From the NCBI GenBank assembly GCA_020442465.1, contig JAGRJY010000086.1:1-64000 (forward strand): a stretch of 64,000 nt of DNA, given 5' to 3'. This DNA comes from Lysobacterales bacterium (lineage in GTDB: Bacteria > Pseudomonadota > Gammaproteobacteria > Xanthomonadales > Xanthomonadaceae). Positions 52,779 to 61,840 of this stretch are shown here, one piece after another (the stretch's first letter is position 1; each line of letters starts with the position of its first letter). The position numbers and the translations under genes are program-made. Under the pieces are notes generated by a model. That model had not been told where the DNA came from, made no database searches, and saw nothing but the letters and a program-made list of their open reading frames with translations.

Positions 52779-53132
52779 TCAGCGGGCCGACAGGTCTTCC
52801 TTGATGCGGGCAGCCTTGCCTTCCAGGCCACGCAGATAGTACAGCTTGGCAGCGCGCACCTTGCCGCGACGCTTCACTTCGACCGAGTCGATGGTCGGCG
52901 AGAAGGTCTGGAATACGCGCTCGACGCCGGTGCCGTGCGACATCTTGCGCACGGTGAACGCAGAGTTCAGGCCGCGGTTGCGCTTGGCGATCACGACGCC
53001 TTCGTAAGCCTGTACGCGCTCACGGTTGCCTTCCTTGACCTTGACGTTCACCACGACGGTGTCGCCCGGGCCAAATTCCGGCAGCGTGCGCTGCATCTGC
53101 TCGGCTTCGAATTCCTGGAGGAGCTTGTTCAT
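52779..53132 (-). CDS. rplS: 50S ribosomal protein L19
   Basis: 117-aa bL19 at the subunit interface. Seen: [49 protein letters not shown] and the basic [17 protein letters not shown]. The start is MNKLLQEFE at 53132; the frame is open upstream to 53225 without family similarity. Last gene of rpsP-rimM-trmD-rplS, with a 182-bp gap to trmD in which nothing specific was recognised. Confidence 0.98.
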   Translation of the reverse strand: MNKLLQEFEAEQMQRTLPEFGPGDTVVVNVKVKEGNRERVQAYEGVVIAKRNRGLNSAFTVRKMSHGTGVERVFQTFSPTIDSVEVKRRGKVRAAKLYYLRGLEGKAARIKEDLSAR

Positions 53133-53314
53133 GATTGCACCGACCGTATGTTGTTCTTGAACGGATGCCGTTCTGCTGGAGTCGTGCTCCGCGCGAGCGC
53201 GCGGATGCGTCGGAAAGTCGGGCATGATAACCCGAAGATTTGTCTCATTTCAACAGGGTTACGCGTTCGAAACCCAATCCATTGTGCCCGGCGCCCATGC
53301 CGCAACGCCGCGGA

Positions 53315-54085
53315 TCAGTCTGCGTCCGGCTCTGTCTGCTGAAGGTCCAGTCGAAACTGGTCAAGCAGGGCCTGATCCGCCCGGCTCAATGCGATTTTTT
53401 CAAGCAGATCGGGCCGCCGCTGCCAGGTTCGCCCCAACGATTGCTGTCGCCGCCAGCGGGCAATCGCCTTGTGGTCACCGGAGGTCAGCACTGCCGGCAC
53501 CGTACCCAGTTCGTGCTGTTCCGGCCGGGTGAAGTGCGGGCAGTCGAGCAACCCGTCCTCGAAACTGTCCTGAGCTGCCGAGGCCGGGTCATTCAAGGCG
53601 CCCTCGACAAGCCGACCGACTGCATCGATCAGCACGCAGGCGGCAGGCTCGCCGCCGGACAAGACGTAGTCGCCGATCGAAATCTCTTCGTCGACTTCCG
53701 CGTCGAGCAATCGCTCATCGACACCTTCGTAGCGTCCACACAACAGCACCAGACGCGGACGGGATGCGAGCTCCCTCACCTTGGCCTGATCGAGCACCCG
53801 ACCCTGCGGAGACAGATAGATCGTGTGGGCAGGCCGGGGATCCGCCGCGCGAATCGCCGTCAGGGCGCGCCGCAGCGGCTCGATCAACATGACCATGCCC
53901 GGTCCACCGCCGTAGGTCCGGTCATCCACCGTGCGATGCACGTCGTCGGCGAAATCGCGCAGCTGCCACGCCTCGCAGTGCAGCAACCTGCGTCGCATCG
54001 CCCGGCCGACCACACCGATCTCGGTGAACTGCCGGATCCACTCGGGAAACAGCCCGAGCACGTCGATACGCGGCGCGGCAGACAT
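53315..54085 (-). CDS. trmD: tRNA (guanine37-N1)-methyltransferase TrmD
   Basis: 256-aa SPOUT enzyme that makes m1G37, preventing frameshifts. Seen: the trefoil-knot segments [24 protein letters not shown] and [18 protein letters not shown], plus the GGGPGMVM and LDCPHFTRP segments. Its start overlaps the rimM stop by one nucleotide (TGATG). Confidence 0.98.
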   Translation of the reverse strand: MSAAPRIDVLGLFPEWIRQFTEIGVVGRAMRRRLLHCEAWQLRDFADDVHRTVDDRTYGGGPGMVMLIEPLRRALTAIRAADPRPAHTIYLSPQGRVLDQAKVRELASRPRLVLLCGRYEGVDERLLDAEVDEEISIGDYVLSGGEPAACVLIDAVGRLVEGALNDPASAAQDSFEDGLLDCPHFTRPEQHELGTVPAVLTSGDHKAIARWRRQQSLGRTWQRRPDLLEKIALSRADQALLDQFRLDLQQTEPDAD

Positions 54086-54594
54086 CAGAACTCGGGATCC
54101 CAGTCGACCACCATGCGCTCTTGCGCGAGATCGATCGATCGAATCACGTCGGGCTGCACGAACGGAATAAGCCGCTCCCGCTCGCCCTTGACCGCGACGA
54201 CGTCATTGGCGCCGGTCGCAAACAGGTGCGATACCACACCCAGAACCACGCCCTCGACGGTCTCGACCGAAAGACCCTCCAGATCGGCCCAGTAGTACTC
54301 GCCCTGGGGAAGCTTGGGCAGGGCAGATCGCTCAACCCAGATTTGTGCGCCAACCCACGACTCCGCGGCGTCCCGGTCAGCGACGTACGGAAACGTGGCG
54401 ACGAGCCCTTTGCCGTGCACGCGACAGCGCGGCCGGGACATCTGCACTTCCCGACCCCGATGGGTCACGAACCAGGTCTTGTACCGGGCCAGCGCATCAG
54501 GCGGGTCGGTGTGGGAGCGCAGCTTGAGCTGCCCCTGCACACCGAACACGCCGACGACTTCGCCCAGCAGGATGCGATCCGCAGGCGTATTCAT
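54085..54594 (-). CDS. rimM: Ribosome maturation factor RimM
   Basis: 169-aa 30S maturation factor that binds uS19. Seen: the N-terminal [20 protein letters not shown] and the PRC-barrel C-terminal domain with [17 protein letters not shown] and [14 protein letters not shown]. In the order rpsP-rimM-trmD-rplS; 61 bp after rpsP. Confidence 0.96.
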   Translation of the reverse strand: MNTPADRILLGEVVGVFGVQGQLKLRSHTDPPDALARYKTWFVTHRGREVQMSRPRCRVHGKGLVATFPYVADRDAAESWVGAQIWVERSALPKLPQGEYYWADLEGLSVETVEGVVLGVVSHLFATGANDVVAVKGERERLIPFVQPDVIRSIDLAQERMVVDWDPEF

Positions 54595-54655
54595 CGGCGC
54601 GTCTCGGGCTGGCGAGGAACCGGTGGCGCAATCAGCGCACCGGCTCCGATTTGAC

Positions 54656-54904
54656 TCAGGCTGCGGCGGAAGCCTGCTTGTACAGGTCGCGGACCTTGTC
54701 GGTCATCTGCGCGCCGTGACCCAGCCAATGCTGGATGCGTGCAGTGTCGAGCTGCAGACGCGGGTCGTTGCCCGCCGCCACCGGATTGTAGAAACCCACG
54801 CGCTCGATGGCACGACCGTCGCGCTTGTTGCGCTGGTCGGTAACGATGACGTGATAGAAGGGACGCTTCTTGGCGCCGCCACGGGTCAGACGGATCTTGA
54901 CCAT
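54656..54904 (-). CDS. rpsP: 30S ribosomal protein S16
   Basis: 82-aa bS16. Seen: [20 protein letters not shown] at the N-terminus and [13 protein letters not shown], both diagnostic. It begins the rpsP-rimM-trmD-rplS operon. In related genomes ffh is often directly upstream. Here the upstream neighbour is the Pfa-like megasynthase. Confidence 0.98.
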   Translation of the reverse strand: MVKIRLTRGGAKKRPFYHVIVTDQRNKRDGRAIERVGFYNPVAAGNDPRLQLDTARIQHWLGHGAQMTDKVRDLYKQASAAA

Positions 54905-55183
54905 AGGTATGCTCTGTAGTTCTGGGTGAGGTCAACCGCCCACGGCTGGGCGCAGTGAACGCGAAAGGATAGCGGAAACCTTCCCCGAAGGGAATCCCCT
55001 TCCGCGCGCCTGCGCAACGGCACCCTGCCGACGCAGCACCTGGCGGATGCCGGACTTGAGCTGCGGCGCCCCGTGCTGCCGCAGGGCAGGCCGCACCGCC
55101 TCATGACCATCGCTGGAGTCGGCTCACGTCGGACGAAAGCCGCCCGTCCAATCGCGTCACGCCACGTCGGCTACTGCAGGCGG
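54905..55183. other. 279-bp intergenic region between Pfa genes and rpsP
   Basis: Both flanking genes are on the minus strand. A hairpin with a UUCG tetraloop (TTCCC-TTCG-GGGAA on the minus strand, 54981-54994) lies inside a longer GGAA/TTCC pairing. It is not followed by a good T-tract, so it is a weak terminator at best. A TATCCT -10-like box follows it on the minus strand and could be the rpsP promoter, about 60 nt before the start. No gene was recognised. Confidence 0.45.
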
Positions 55184-58100
55184 TTACCCACCCTCCATGA
55201 CCCGAACGCACAGGCCTTCCGCCTCATAGATCCGTTGACCGTCCGCCCACAGGCTGGCCGTCGCGGTCGCATAACGGCCGAGCGCATCGGACCCGCACTC
55301 GCTGATTTCCATGGTCGTGTGCACCGTGGCGTGGTGCGGCAGCACCTGGCCGCGGTACTTCCAGCGATGCGCACGGGCCGTGCCGATCGACTGGAAGCGC
55401 GGCGCACGCAAGCCCTCGCCGGCACCGGTCTCGAGCAGGTACCACTGCAGCAACTGCAGCATGGCCTCGAGCCCCAGCGAACCGGGTTGCACCGGATCCT
55501 GGAAGAAGTGCGCCTTGAAGAACCACTCGTCGCTGTCGACCCACTTCACCGCACGCAGCTGGCCCAGTCCGGCGGCGCCGGCCCCAGGCCAGAAGCCCTC
55601 GACCCGATCGATCATGCGCAGCATCGAACCCGGCAACCGCAGCGCGGCCTCGGTCTTCGCGGCCGACAGGTCCGCGTGGCAGTTCGATGCCCGCCCCAGC
55701 AGCTCGAACTGGGTATCCAGTTTCGGCAAACCGGCTTGGGCCGCCAACGCCTCCGGAGGAAAGAAACCGAATACGGTTCGAAGTCGGTAGACCGGCTGCT
55801 CGCCCATCCGGCATTCGACCTGGAAATTCTGGATGATCATGCCGCCCATCGCCGAGACGTCGGTCAACCGCACTTCCGTGCTGATCGTGCCGCAGCCCGG
55901 CGCAAGCTCGGCCAGCACCTCGCCTTCGCCATCGAGATTGCGGAATCCCAGCTCGCCATCGACCGTAAGGGCCGAGCCGACATAGCTCGCCAGCCAGCCG
56001 CAGGGCTGCAGGGCCACTTCGAGCAGCACCGCAAACGGCATGCGGGCGCAGCCGTTCTCATCGAAGTACCACACCGACCTCGGGACGTCGTACTCGGCGA
56101 CGACGCGCGCGCCGACCCTCATTGCGCCGATCGGCCCTTCGATCTCGGCGATGCGGCTGATGAAGTGGTACGGCGGGGTCGGCAAACGCGGCACGCGACC
56201 CGGCGCATCGAAACGCCGATACATCGGCCCGAACGCTTCGCTCGGCCGACCCACCGCGCAGGCCAGCAGGGCGCGCTGGTCGAATCGGAATCCGTCCACC
56301 ACCGCGCAGGCACGATGGTCAGGCGGCAGCGGCTGCGCGCGCAACAGGTTGTCCAGCGGCCAGTCGGGGACCAGTTGCACGCCGACGCGGCGAGCGTGGA
56401 AGGCCTTGAGTCCGTCCACGGTACACAGCAGGTCGGCATACAACGTGGGCACCGGACCCTCGTGCACTTCCTCGACGAAGATCTCGGTGACCAGCTGCTT
56501 CGAGGACGGAATGACCTGACCGCGGCACTGCAGCTTGTACGGTTCGTCGGGCACCGGCTGAAAGCGCCAGCCATCGCGTTGCAGGGTGAAACCGCAGCCC
56601 GCCAGATAGAACGCCATCATCTGCAGGCAGCCCTCGAACATCAAGGTGCCGGGCATGCACGGGTCGTTCTTGAAGTGGCCGTCGAAGAACCAGAGGTCGG
56701 GACGGATATCCAGCTCGGCGCGGAGGTAGCCGCGTCCCCACGGACCGCCAGAGGCGTCGAAGTCGGTGATGCGGTCCTGCAGCAGCATGCGACCGCCATG
56801 GATCGACGGACTTCGCGTGTGCGTGCGCGCGAACGCGAAACCCTCGCCGAAGCAATCCGCCGCGCCTCCTTCGGCGAAGCGCTCCAGCGCAGCGCGATCG
56901 AATGATCGATGCGTGGTGAGTCGAACCGGCGCATCGACCCGCGCGTCGGTGCGGATTTCCTGATCTTCCGGCCGCCAGAGGCATCCAGCCGATTCGGCGA
57001 GCTCCGCGTCGGTGAAGAACCCGGCCTGGCCGGCGCGCACGCTGAGCTGGCGGCGCCCACCGTTCATGCAGTCGTAGTGGAAGAACATCAGGCGCACATC
57101 GCCCTGGGCGGCGTGGCCATCCAGGCTGATTTCGAACTCCAGGCGCTCGCCGACCTTGGGCAGATCGCCGTGGTAGGTCAGTTCGCAGCCGAGCAGGCGG
57201 TACACGCGTTCGCCGCGGTTGAGGTTGTCGATGCCCTGCCAGGAAATCAGCATCAGATCGGCCTGACCGGCTTCGATCATCACGCCGGCAGGCATGTAGC
57301 CATGGTGCAGATACCAATCCTGGGACCCGACGTCCGTTTCGGTCCAGATGCATCCCTTGCCAAGCTTGCCCGCTTCGCCCTCGATGCCCACCACGCGGTC
57401 GGCGAGCAAGAGCGGCGGCTCGGGCATGCGTACCTGCCGGATGAAGTGATCCTGCCCGGCAAACTGCGGCCCGTAGATCTCCGAGATCCGCCCACTGGCG
57501 TGGACTTCGAGCTGGGCGCGGTCGAGCCGCGGGCCGGGTCTCGGCGAAGCGTCGCGTTTCTGCCCGACTTCCCGATCGGCAGCGAACGCAGGTTCCGAAC
57601 CCTCGGCTGAGACCACCAAGGGTGTCGCGGGCTCGCTCGGCACGTGATTGGCGCTGGCCGCCGTTGCAGACACCGAAGGCAACGGCGGAACAGGGCGCAG
57701 CAGGGGCGCAACGGCTGGCGCAGCTGGCGGCACGAAGGCGGGCGGCGCGGGCATGGAACGCACTTCGCCCACCGTTCCACCGACTCCTGCCGCGCGCGCC
57801 AGACTCTGCAGAGCCGACTGTCGGAACGCGAGGAACTGCTGCTGCGCTCGCGCGCTCTCTTCGAGGAACCGGGCATGCAAGACGGACACCTCGCCGAGCC
57901 AGTCGCCAGCGCGAGGTGCTGAAACGGGCGCAGTCACGGCTGCTGCGATCGCAGCCGGAAGCGCCGCGGCTTCGTGCTCGCTGCTCCGGGCAGCGTGGAC
58001 CGCAGCCGGCATCGCCGGGCCGCGCGGACACGGTTGATTCGACGCTGCGGGCCGGTCCACTTCGGCGCGCCGGCTGAACTGCGATTCGGCAAGCAGCGAA

Positions 58101-61100
58101 GGCAGCTTCGGCGCCGGGCGCATGCGCTGGACACCGGACGGGATTGCGCGCGCCTTGGGCAGCACCACCGCCGGCGGATGCGCCGGCAGACGCAGCAGGC
58201 GATCGCTGCGTTCCGCCCGTCGCGCGGGCTGCAGCCGCTCCATCAGTGCGGCATCGTCAACGGGTACACCCGCAGCGATCAGGGAAGCGACGACGCAAAG
58301 CAAGTCTTCGAGGTCCTGATTGCGGCGGTCGAGGCTGACGACCAGCGCTTCGCGCTCGCCCAACGCATCGCGGATCGCCCGCGCATAGGTGCCTCCCGGA
58401 CCATGCTCGATGAACACGCGCACACCGTCTTCCCAGGCACGCAGAATGGTCGGGCGCACGTCGAGCGTGGTGACGGCCTGCTGCAGCAGCGCGTCGGCGC
58501 AGCGCTTCGAATCGGGCTCGTAGGAGCCTCCAAACGCATTCGAGTAGACGCGCCCCGTTCGCGGCATCGTGCTCGGCCGGGTATGCAATTCCCTCCAAGC
58601 ATCACGCGCTTCGAGCACCTCGGGCACATGTGCGGCAAGGGCGTAGCCCAGCTTGAGACAGCGCTGCGCACCGAGCTGTTCGACGACGCGAGCACACGCG
58701 GACGATTCGCCGGCGATCAGGCTGTCCTGGTCGCTGTTGATGATCGCCAGATGCACACGTGGCTCGGTGGCGATCGCCGCGCGCACCTCGTCCAGCGGCG
58801 CCAGCACGGTCCAGCTCGCCCAGTCGGCCGAAGCCCGGCGGTCGCAACCGGCGCTGCCCGATGCACGACAGACTGACTCACGACTGACTGACTCACGACT
58901 GGTTGATTCTCCCGAGCCTGATTCACCCCACGCGCGCGCCACCGCCTCAAATTCTCCGCCGAGCTCTCGATCCATCAGCCCGGACGCATCCATGTCGGCG
59001 ATCAAGGCGTCGGGATCGCTCCACACGCCGGACCCGAACAAGGCGTTGGTCTCACCGGAGGAGTAACCCAGCCAGGCATCGGCGCGCAGACCCAGCACCC
59101 GCTCCGAGAGCTCGACGTGGATCTGCGACAGGGCACTGGCCGCCTGCAGTTGCTCGGATGCCGTCGGCGAGAAGGCACCGCCGCGATAGCACACGTCCAG
59201 CGCGACCGCGAGCTTCCTGCTGCGCGCCGCCACGTGGTCCACGAGCTCGGGCAGGGCGTGCACCAGGGCGCGCCCCATGCCGGCGTAGGCGGCACCCGCC
59301 CCGGCAAAGGCGAACCCGATCGCGCCGCCGATCGGCTTGTCACGGAACTGGATGTTCTGGCCGGCCGGCATGCCGTCGCGCAGGTGCGCCAGCGCGCGAT
59401 CGCGCGTTGCCGGAAGGTCGCCCTCCTTGCACACCAGCACCAGGCGCGCAGGGCCCTCGCGGCCTTCCTTGCCTGCGATCAGCGCTTCGACCACCGCCTC
59501 GCGATCCGCGCCAGCGAAGCAGCGCAGTCGTGGTGGTGGCGACTCGGCCTGGCGCAGCGCCCCCGCCATCTCATCCAGACGTGCTCCGACTTCGCCATGC
59601 GAAACAGCGCACGTCCGACCGCTTGCTGCCAACCACGGCTCCCCGCCCGCATGTCGGCGGTGATGCAGACTCAACGCGGCCAGCACCACTTCAAGCAGAC
59701 CCAGTGCAGCGGGCGCATGCGCAAACCGCGCGCGCACCGTCGCCGCATGCCTGAAAGGCTCGGCTTCTGCGGCGGGCGAAGGCTGCGAGGCGCTCACGTT
59801 GATGCGCGCGTAGATCCGGTCACCCGCTTTTTCCGCGTCGGGCAGCCGTTTCACCACCAGGGCAACGGCTGCGTCGCCCGGCTTTGTGTCCATCGCGCTG
59901 CGCTGGACCGGCTCGCAGGCCATGTCGACAGCGCCGACAAGGGCGGCATCGATGTCGCCCGCGCGCAGGGCGTCGGCGGCGACCTGCAGCGCGCGCAGTC
60001 CGGATGCCGCACCGGCTTGCAGCGTGAAGGCTGGTCCCGCCAGATCCAGTTGGGAGCTCAACCGGTTCGCCGGAATATTCGGCATGCAACCGAGCACGGC
60101 GGCAGACTCCAGCGCCGCCACGACGCCGTCACGCGCTGCGCGCAGTGCGGCCTCGTCAGCGCCTTCGACCTGAAGCCGCCAGCGAAGTCCGTATCGGGCG
60201 ACTTCGCCGTCGGGCTCCATGCCGATCAGCACCGCCGTACGTTCGCGCACCAGGCCGGAGGTTTCGGCCATCGCCTCGCGCGCTGCTTCGAGCATGGCGA
60301 GCTGCTGCGGCAGGGTCTGCTCGAGATCGCGCGGCGGCAGGCGCAGGCCCGCCAGATCGACCTCGACATCCTGCATGCGCGCTTCGCCGTCGGCATTGAG
60401 CACCGATGCGTCGGAGAACCAGGCTTCGGTCAGCGCGGTGCGATCCGCGAGCGAGGCCACTCGAGCGCCGATTCCGACGACGACGAGATCCTCGTCCGCG
60501 CGCGACTGAGGCAGTGGCGCGGCGATTGAGGGGTCGTCCTCGGACACGATCAGGTGCGCGTTGTTGCCGCCGAAGCCAAACGCCGACACCGCAGCAGTGC
60601 GTGGACCTGCTTTCGGCCAGTCTTCCAGTGCGCCGAGCAAACGGAATGGCGTATTCGCCAAGGCGGGATTGGCGCGCTCGACGTGCAGGGTCGGTGCACG
60701 CTGACCGTGACGCATCGCTTCAAGCGTCTTGATCAGTCCCGCCGCGCCGGCGGTGGTGATCAGGTGACCAAGATTGGACTTCAGTGAGCCGATCGGCAAT
60801 GCGTTGCATTCCGCGTACACGCTGGCGGTGCTGCGCAGTTCGGTGGCATCGCCGACCGGCGTACCGGTGGCATGGCATTCGATCATCGAGACCTGCTCAG
60901 GATCGACGCCGCTCACCGCGAGCGCCTGCTGCATCGCCCGCTGCTGGCCAGCCTCATCGGGCGCCAACAGGCCTTTTCCGCGCCCATCGTTCGACAGACC
61001 GATTCCGCGGATGACGCCGAGAATCCGGTCGCCGCCCCGTCGCGCATCGTCCAGACGCTTGAGCAGGAACATGGCCGCGCCCTCGGCCGGCACCAGACCG

Positions 61101-61840
61101 TCGGCCGCTTGATCGAACGGCCGGGAGCGACCCGTGCGACTGAGCGCACTCAGGGCGCAGAATCCGACGTGCAGGAAGAGGTCGTCGGCGCGCTGCACCG
61201 CGCCGGCCAGCATGGCGTCGGCGCGCCCGGCATGCAGTGCATCGCAGGCCAACTTGATCGCATACAGCGAGCTGGCGCAGGCCGCATCCAGGCAAAAGCT
61301 CCCAGCGCCGAGACCGAGCGCCTGCGCCACCACCTCAGCGGTGCCCGAACTCATGTAGCGGTTGCGCGTGTCGCCGCCTCGCTCACGCCGCCACACGCGC
61401 GCGGCATAGTCCGCCATCGCTTCGGAAGGAAAACCGAGATTGCCGAATACGGCACCGACCCGCGCGACATCCATCGCCAGACCTTGCCCCAGCGCTTCAC
61501 GCGCGCAATGCAAGACCCAGTGCACCAGCGGGTCCAAACCGCCCAACTCATCCGCAGGCAAGGCGAATCCGTCCGGATTCCAGACCGACTCGAAGCCCGT
61601 CACGTAGCCGCCGCGGTCGGACCAGCTTCGATCCGCGTCGTCGTCGTGCGGCGCACGCAGTCCGTCGTCTCCCGCCGGCAGGCGCCAACGTCCTTCCGGC
61701 ACGCGACCCAGCAGATCGCGTCCTTGCGCGACGGCTTCCCACAGCTCGGCCGGAGACAGGGCGCCGGGCAGGACACAGGCCTGCCCGACGATCGCGATCG
61801 GGGCGAATGTCGCGGCTGGCTTGGTTGCGGATGGGGTCAT
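55184..61840 (-). CDS. Pfa-type polyunsaturated lipid synthase subunit (KS-CLF-AT-DH-DH)
   Basis: 2218-aa iterative fatty acid/polyketide synthase. Seen in order: KS (about 10-440) with Cys188 in LDAACASSLYA and His in ECHATGTPVGD and SNLGHLITTAG. Next a KS-like chain length factor (about 447-720), where QAGAASGLRAL has Ala in place of the active Cys. Then an acyltransferase (about 838-1160) with the serine elbow GYSSGE near 926. A Pro/Ala-rich linker (about 1200-1430) follows. Two FabA-like double-hotdog dehydratases close the protein (about 1440-1870 and 1880-2218), with HFKNDPCMPGTL and HFFQDPVQPGSL. There is no ACP and no acyltransferase of the AGPAT type. Known: marine PfaC is KS-CLF-DH-DH; the added AT matches the myxobacterial Pfa3 layout. 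The product (omega-3 PUFA or another secondary lipid) is not predictable by eye. ATGA overlap with the next gene upstream. Confidence 0.9.
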   Translation of the reverse strand: MTPSATKPAATFAPIAIVGQACVLPGALSPAELWEAVAQGRDLLGRVPEGRWRLPAGDDGLRAPHDDDADRSWSDRGGYVTGFESVWNPDGFALPADELGGLDPLVHWVLHCAREALGQGLAMDVARVGAVFGNLGFPSEAMADYAARVWRRERGGDTRNRYMSSGTAEVVAQALGLGAGSFCLDAACASSLYAIKLACDALHAGRADAMLAGAVQRADDLFLHVGFCALSALSRTGRSRPFDQAADGLVPAEGAAMFLLKRLDDARRGGDRILGVIRGIGLSNDGRGKGLLAPDEAGQQRAMQQALAVSGVDPEQVSMIECHATGTPVGDATELRSTASVYAECNALPIGSLKSNLGHLITTAGAAGLIKTLEAMRHGQRAPTLHVERANPALANTPFRLLGALEDWPKAGPRTAAVSAFGFGGNNAHLIVSEDDPSIAAPLPQSRADEDLVVVGIGARVASLADRTALTEAWFSDASVLNADGEARMQDVEVDLAGLRLPPRDLEQTLPQQLAMLEAAREAMAETSGLVRERTAVLIGMEPDGEVARYGLRWRLQVEGADEAALRAARDGVVAALESAAVLGCMPNIPANRLSSQLDLAGPAFTLQAGAASGLRALQVAADALRAGDIDAALVGAVDMACEPVQRSAMDTKPGDAAVALVVKRLPDAEKAGDRIYARINVSASQPSPAAEAEPFRHAATVRARFAHAPAALGLLEVVLAALSLHHRRHAGGEPWLAASGRTCAVSHGEVGARLDEMAGALRQAESPPPRLRCFAGADREAVVEALIAGKEGREGPARLVLVCKEGDLPATRDRALAHLRDGMPAGQNIQFRDKPIGGAIGFAFAGAGAAYAGMGRALVHALPELVDHVAARSRKLAVALDVCYRGGAFSPTASEQLQAASALSQIHVELSERVLGLRADAWLGYSSGETNALFGSGVWSDPDALIADMDASGLMDRELGGEFEAVARAWGESGSGESTSRESVSRESVCRASGSAGCDRRASADWASWTVLAPLDEVRAAIATEPRVHLAIINSDQDSLIAGESSACARVVEQLGAQRCLKLGYALAAHVPEVLEARDAWRELHTRPSTMPRTGRVYSNAFGGSYEPDSKRCADALLQQAVTTLDVRPTILRAWEDGVRVFIEHGPGGTYARAIRDALGEREALVVSLDRRNQDLEDLLCVVASLIAAGVPVDDAALMERLQPARRAERSDRLLRLPAHPPAVVLPKARAIPSGVQRMRPAPKLPSLLAESQFSRRAEVDRPAASNQPCPRGPAMPAAVHAARSSEHEAAALPAAIAAAVTAPVSAPRAGDWLGEVSVLHARFLEESARAQQQFLAFRQSALQSLARAAGVGGTVGEVRSMPAPPAFVPPAAPAVAPLLRPVPPLPSVSATAASANHVPSEPATPLVVSAEGSEPAFAADREVGQKRDASPRPGPRLDRAQLEVHASGRISEIYGPQFAGQDHFIRQVRMPEPPLLLADRVVGIEGEAGKLGKGCIWTETDVGSQDWYLHHGYMPAGVMIEAGQADLMLISWQGIDNLNRGERVYRLLGCELTYHGDLPKVGERLEFEISLDGHAAQGDVRLMFFHYDCMNGGRRQLSVRAGQAGFFTDAELAESAGCLWRPEDQEIRTDARVDAPVRLTTHRSFDRAALERFAEGGAADCFGEGFAFARTHTRSPSIHGGRMLLQDRITDFDASGGPWGRGYLRAELDIRPDLWFFDGHFKNDPCMPGTLMFEGCLQMMAFYLAGCGFTLQRDGWRFQPVPDEPYKLQCRGQVIPSSKQLVTEIFVEEVHEGPVPTLYADLLCTVDGLKAFHARRVGVQLVPDWPLDNLLRAQPLPPDHRACAVVDGFRFDQRALLACAVGRPSEAFGPMYRRFDAPGRVPRLPTPPYHFISRIAEIEGPIGAMRVGARVVAEYDVPRSVWYFDENGCARMPFAVLLEVALQPCGWLASYVGSALTVDGELGFRNLDGEGEVLAELAPGCGTISTEVRLTDVSAMGGMIIQNFQVECRMGEQPVYRLRTVFGFFPPEALAAQAGLPKLDTQFELLGRASNCHADLSAAKTEAALRLPGSMLRMIDRVEGFWPGAGAAGLGQLRAVKWVDSDEWFFKAHFFQDPVQPGSLGLEAMLQLLQWYLLETGAGEGLRAPRFQSIGTARAHRWKYRGQVLPHHATVHTTMEISECGSDALGRYATATASLWADGQRIYEAEGLCVRVMEGG
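58871..58911. repeat. Degenerate 11-15-nt tandem repeat inside the AT domain
   Basis: Units of the form GACTGACTGACTCAC occur about three times (58871-58881, 58882-58896 and a decayed copy to 58911). In frame they encode a Ser/Arg/Glu-rich run (SRESVSRESV) that sits between the two halves of the acyltransferase domain, where no conserved AT sequence is expected. Probably a slippage-driven loop insertion that keeps the reading frame. Confidence 0.65.

Noticed and set aside
55073-56905. Plus-strand 610-codon frame opposite the Pfa dehydratase domains
   Set aside because: Antisense shadow of conserved FabA-like domains.
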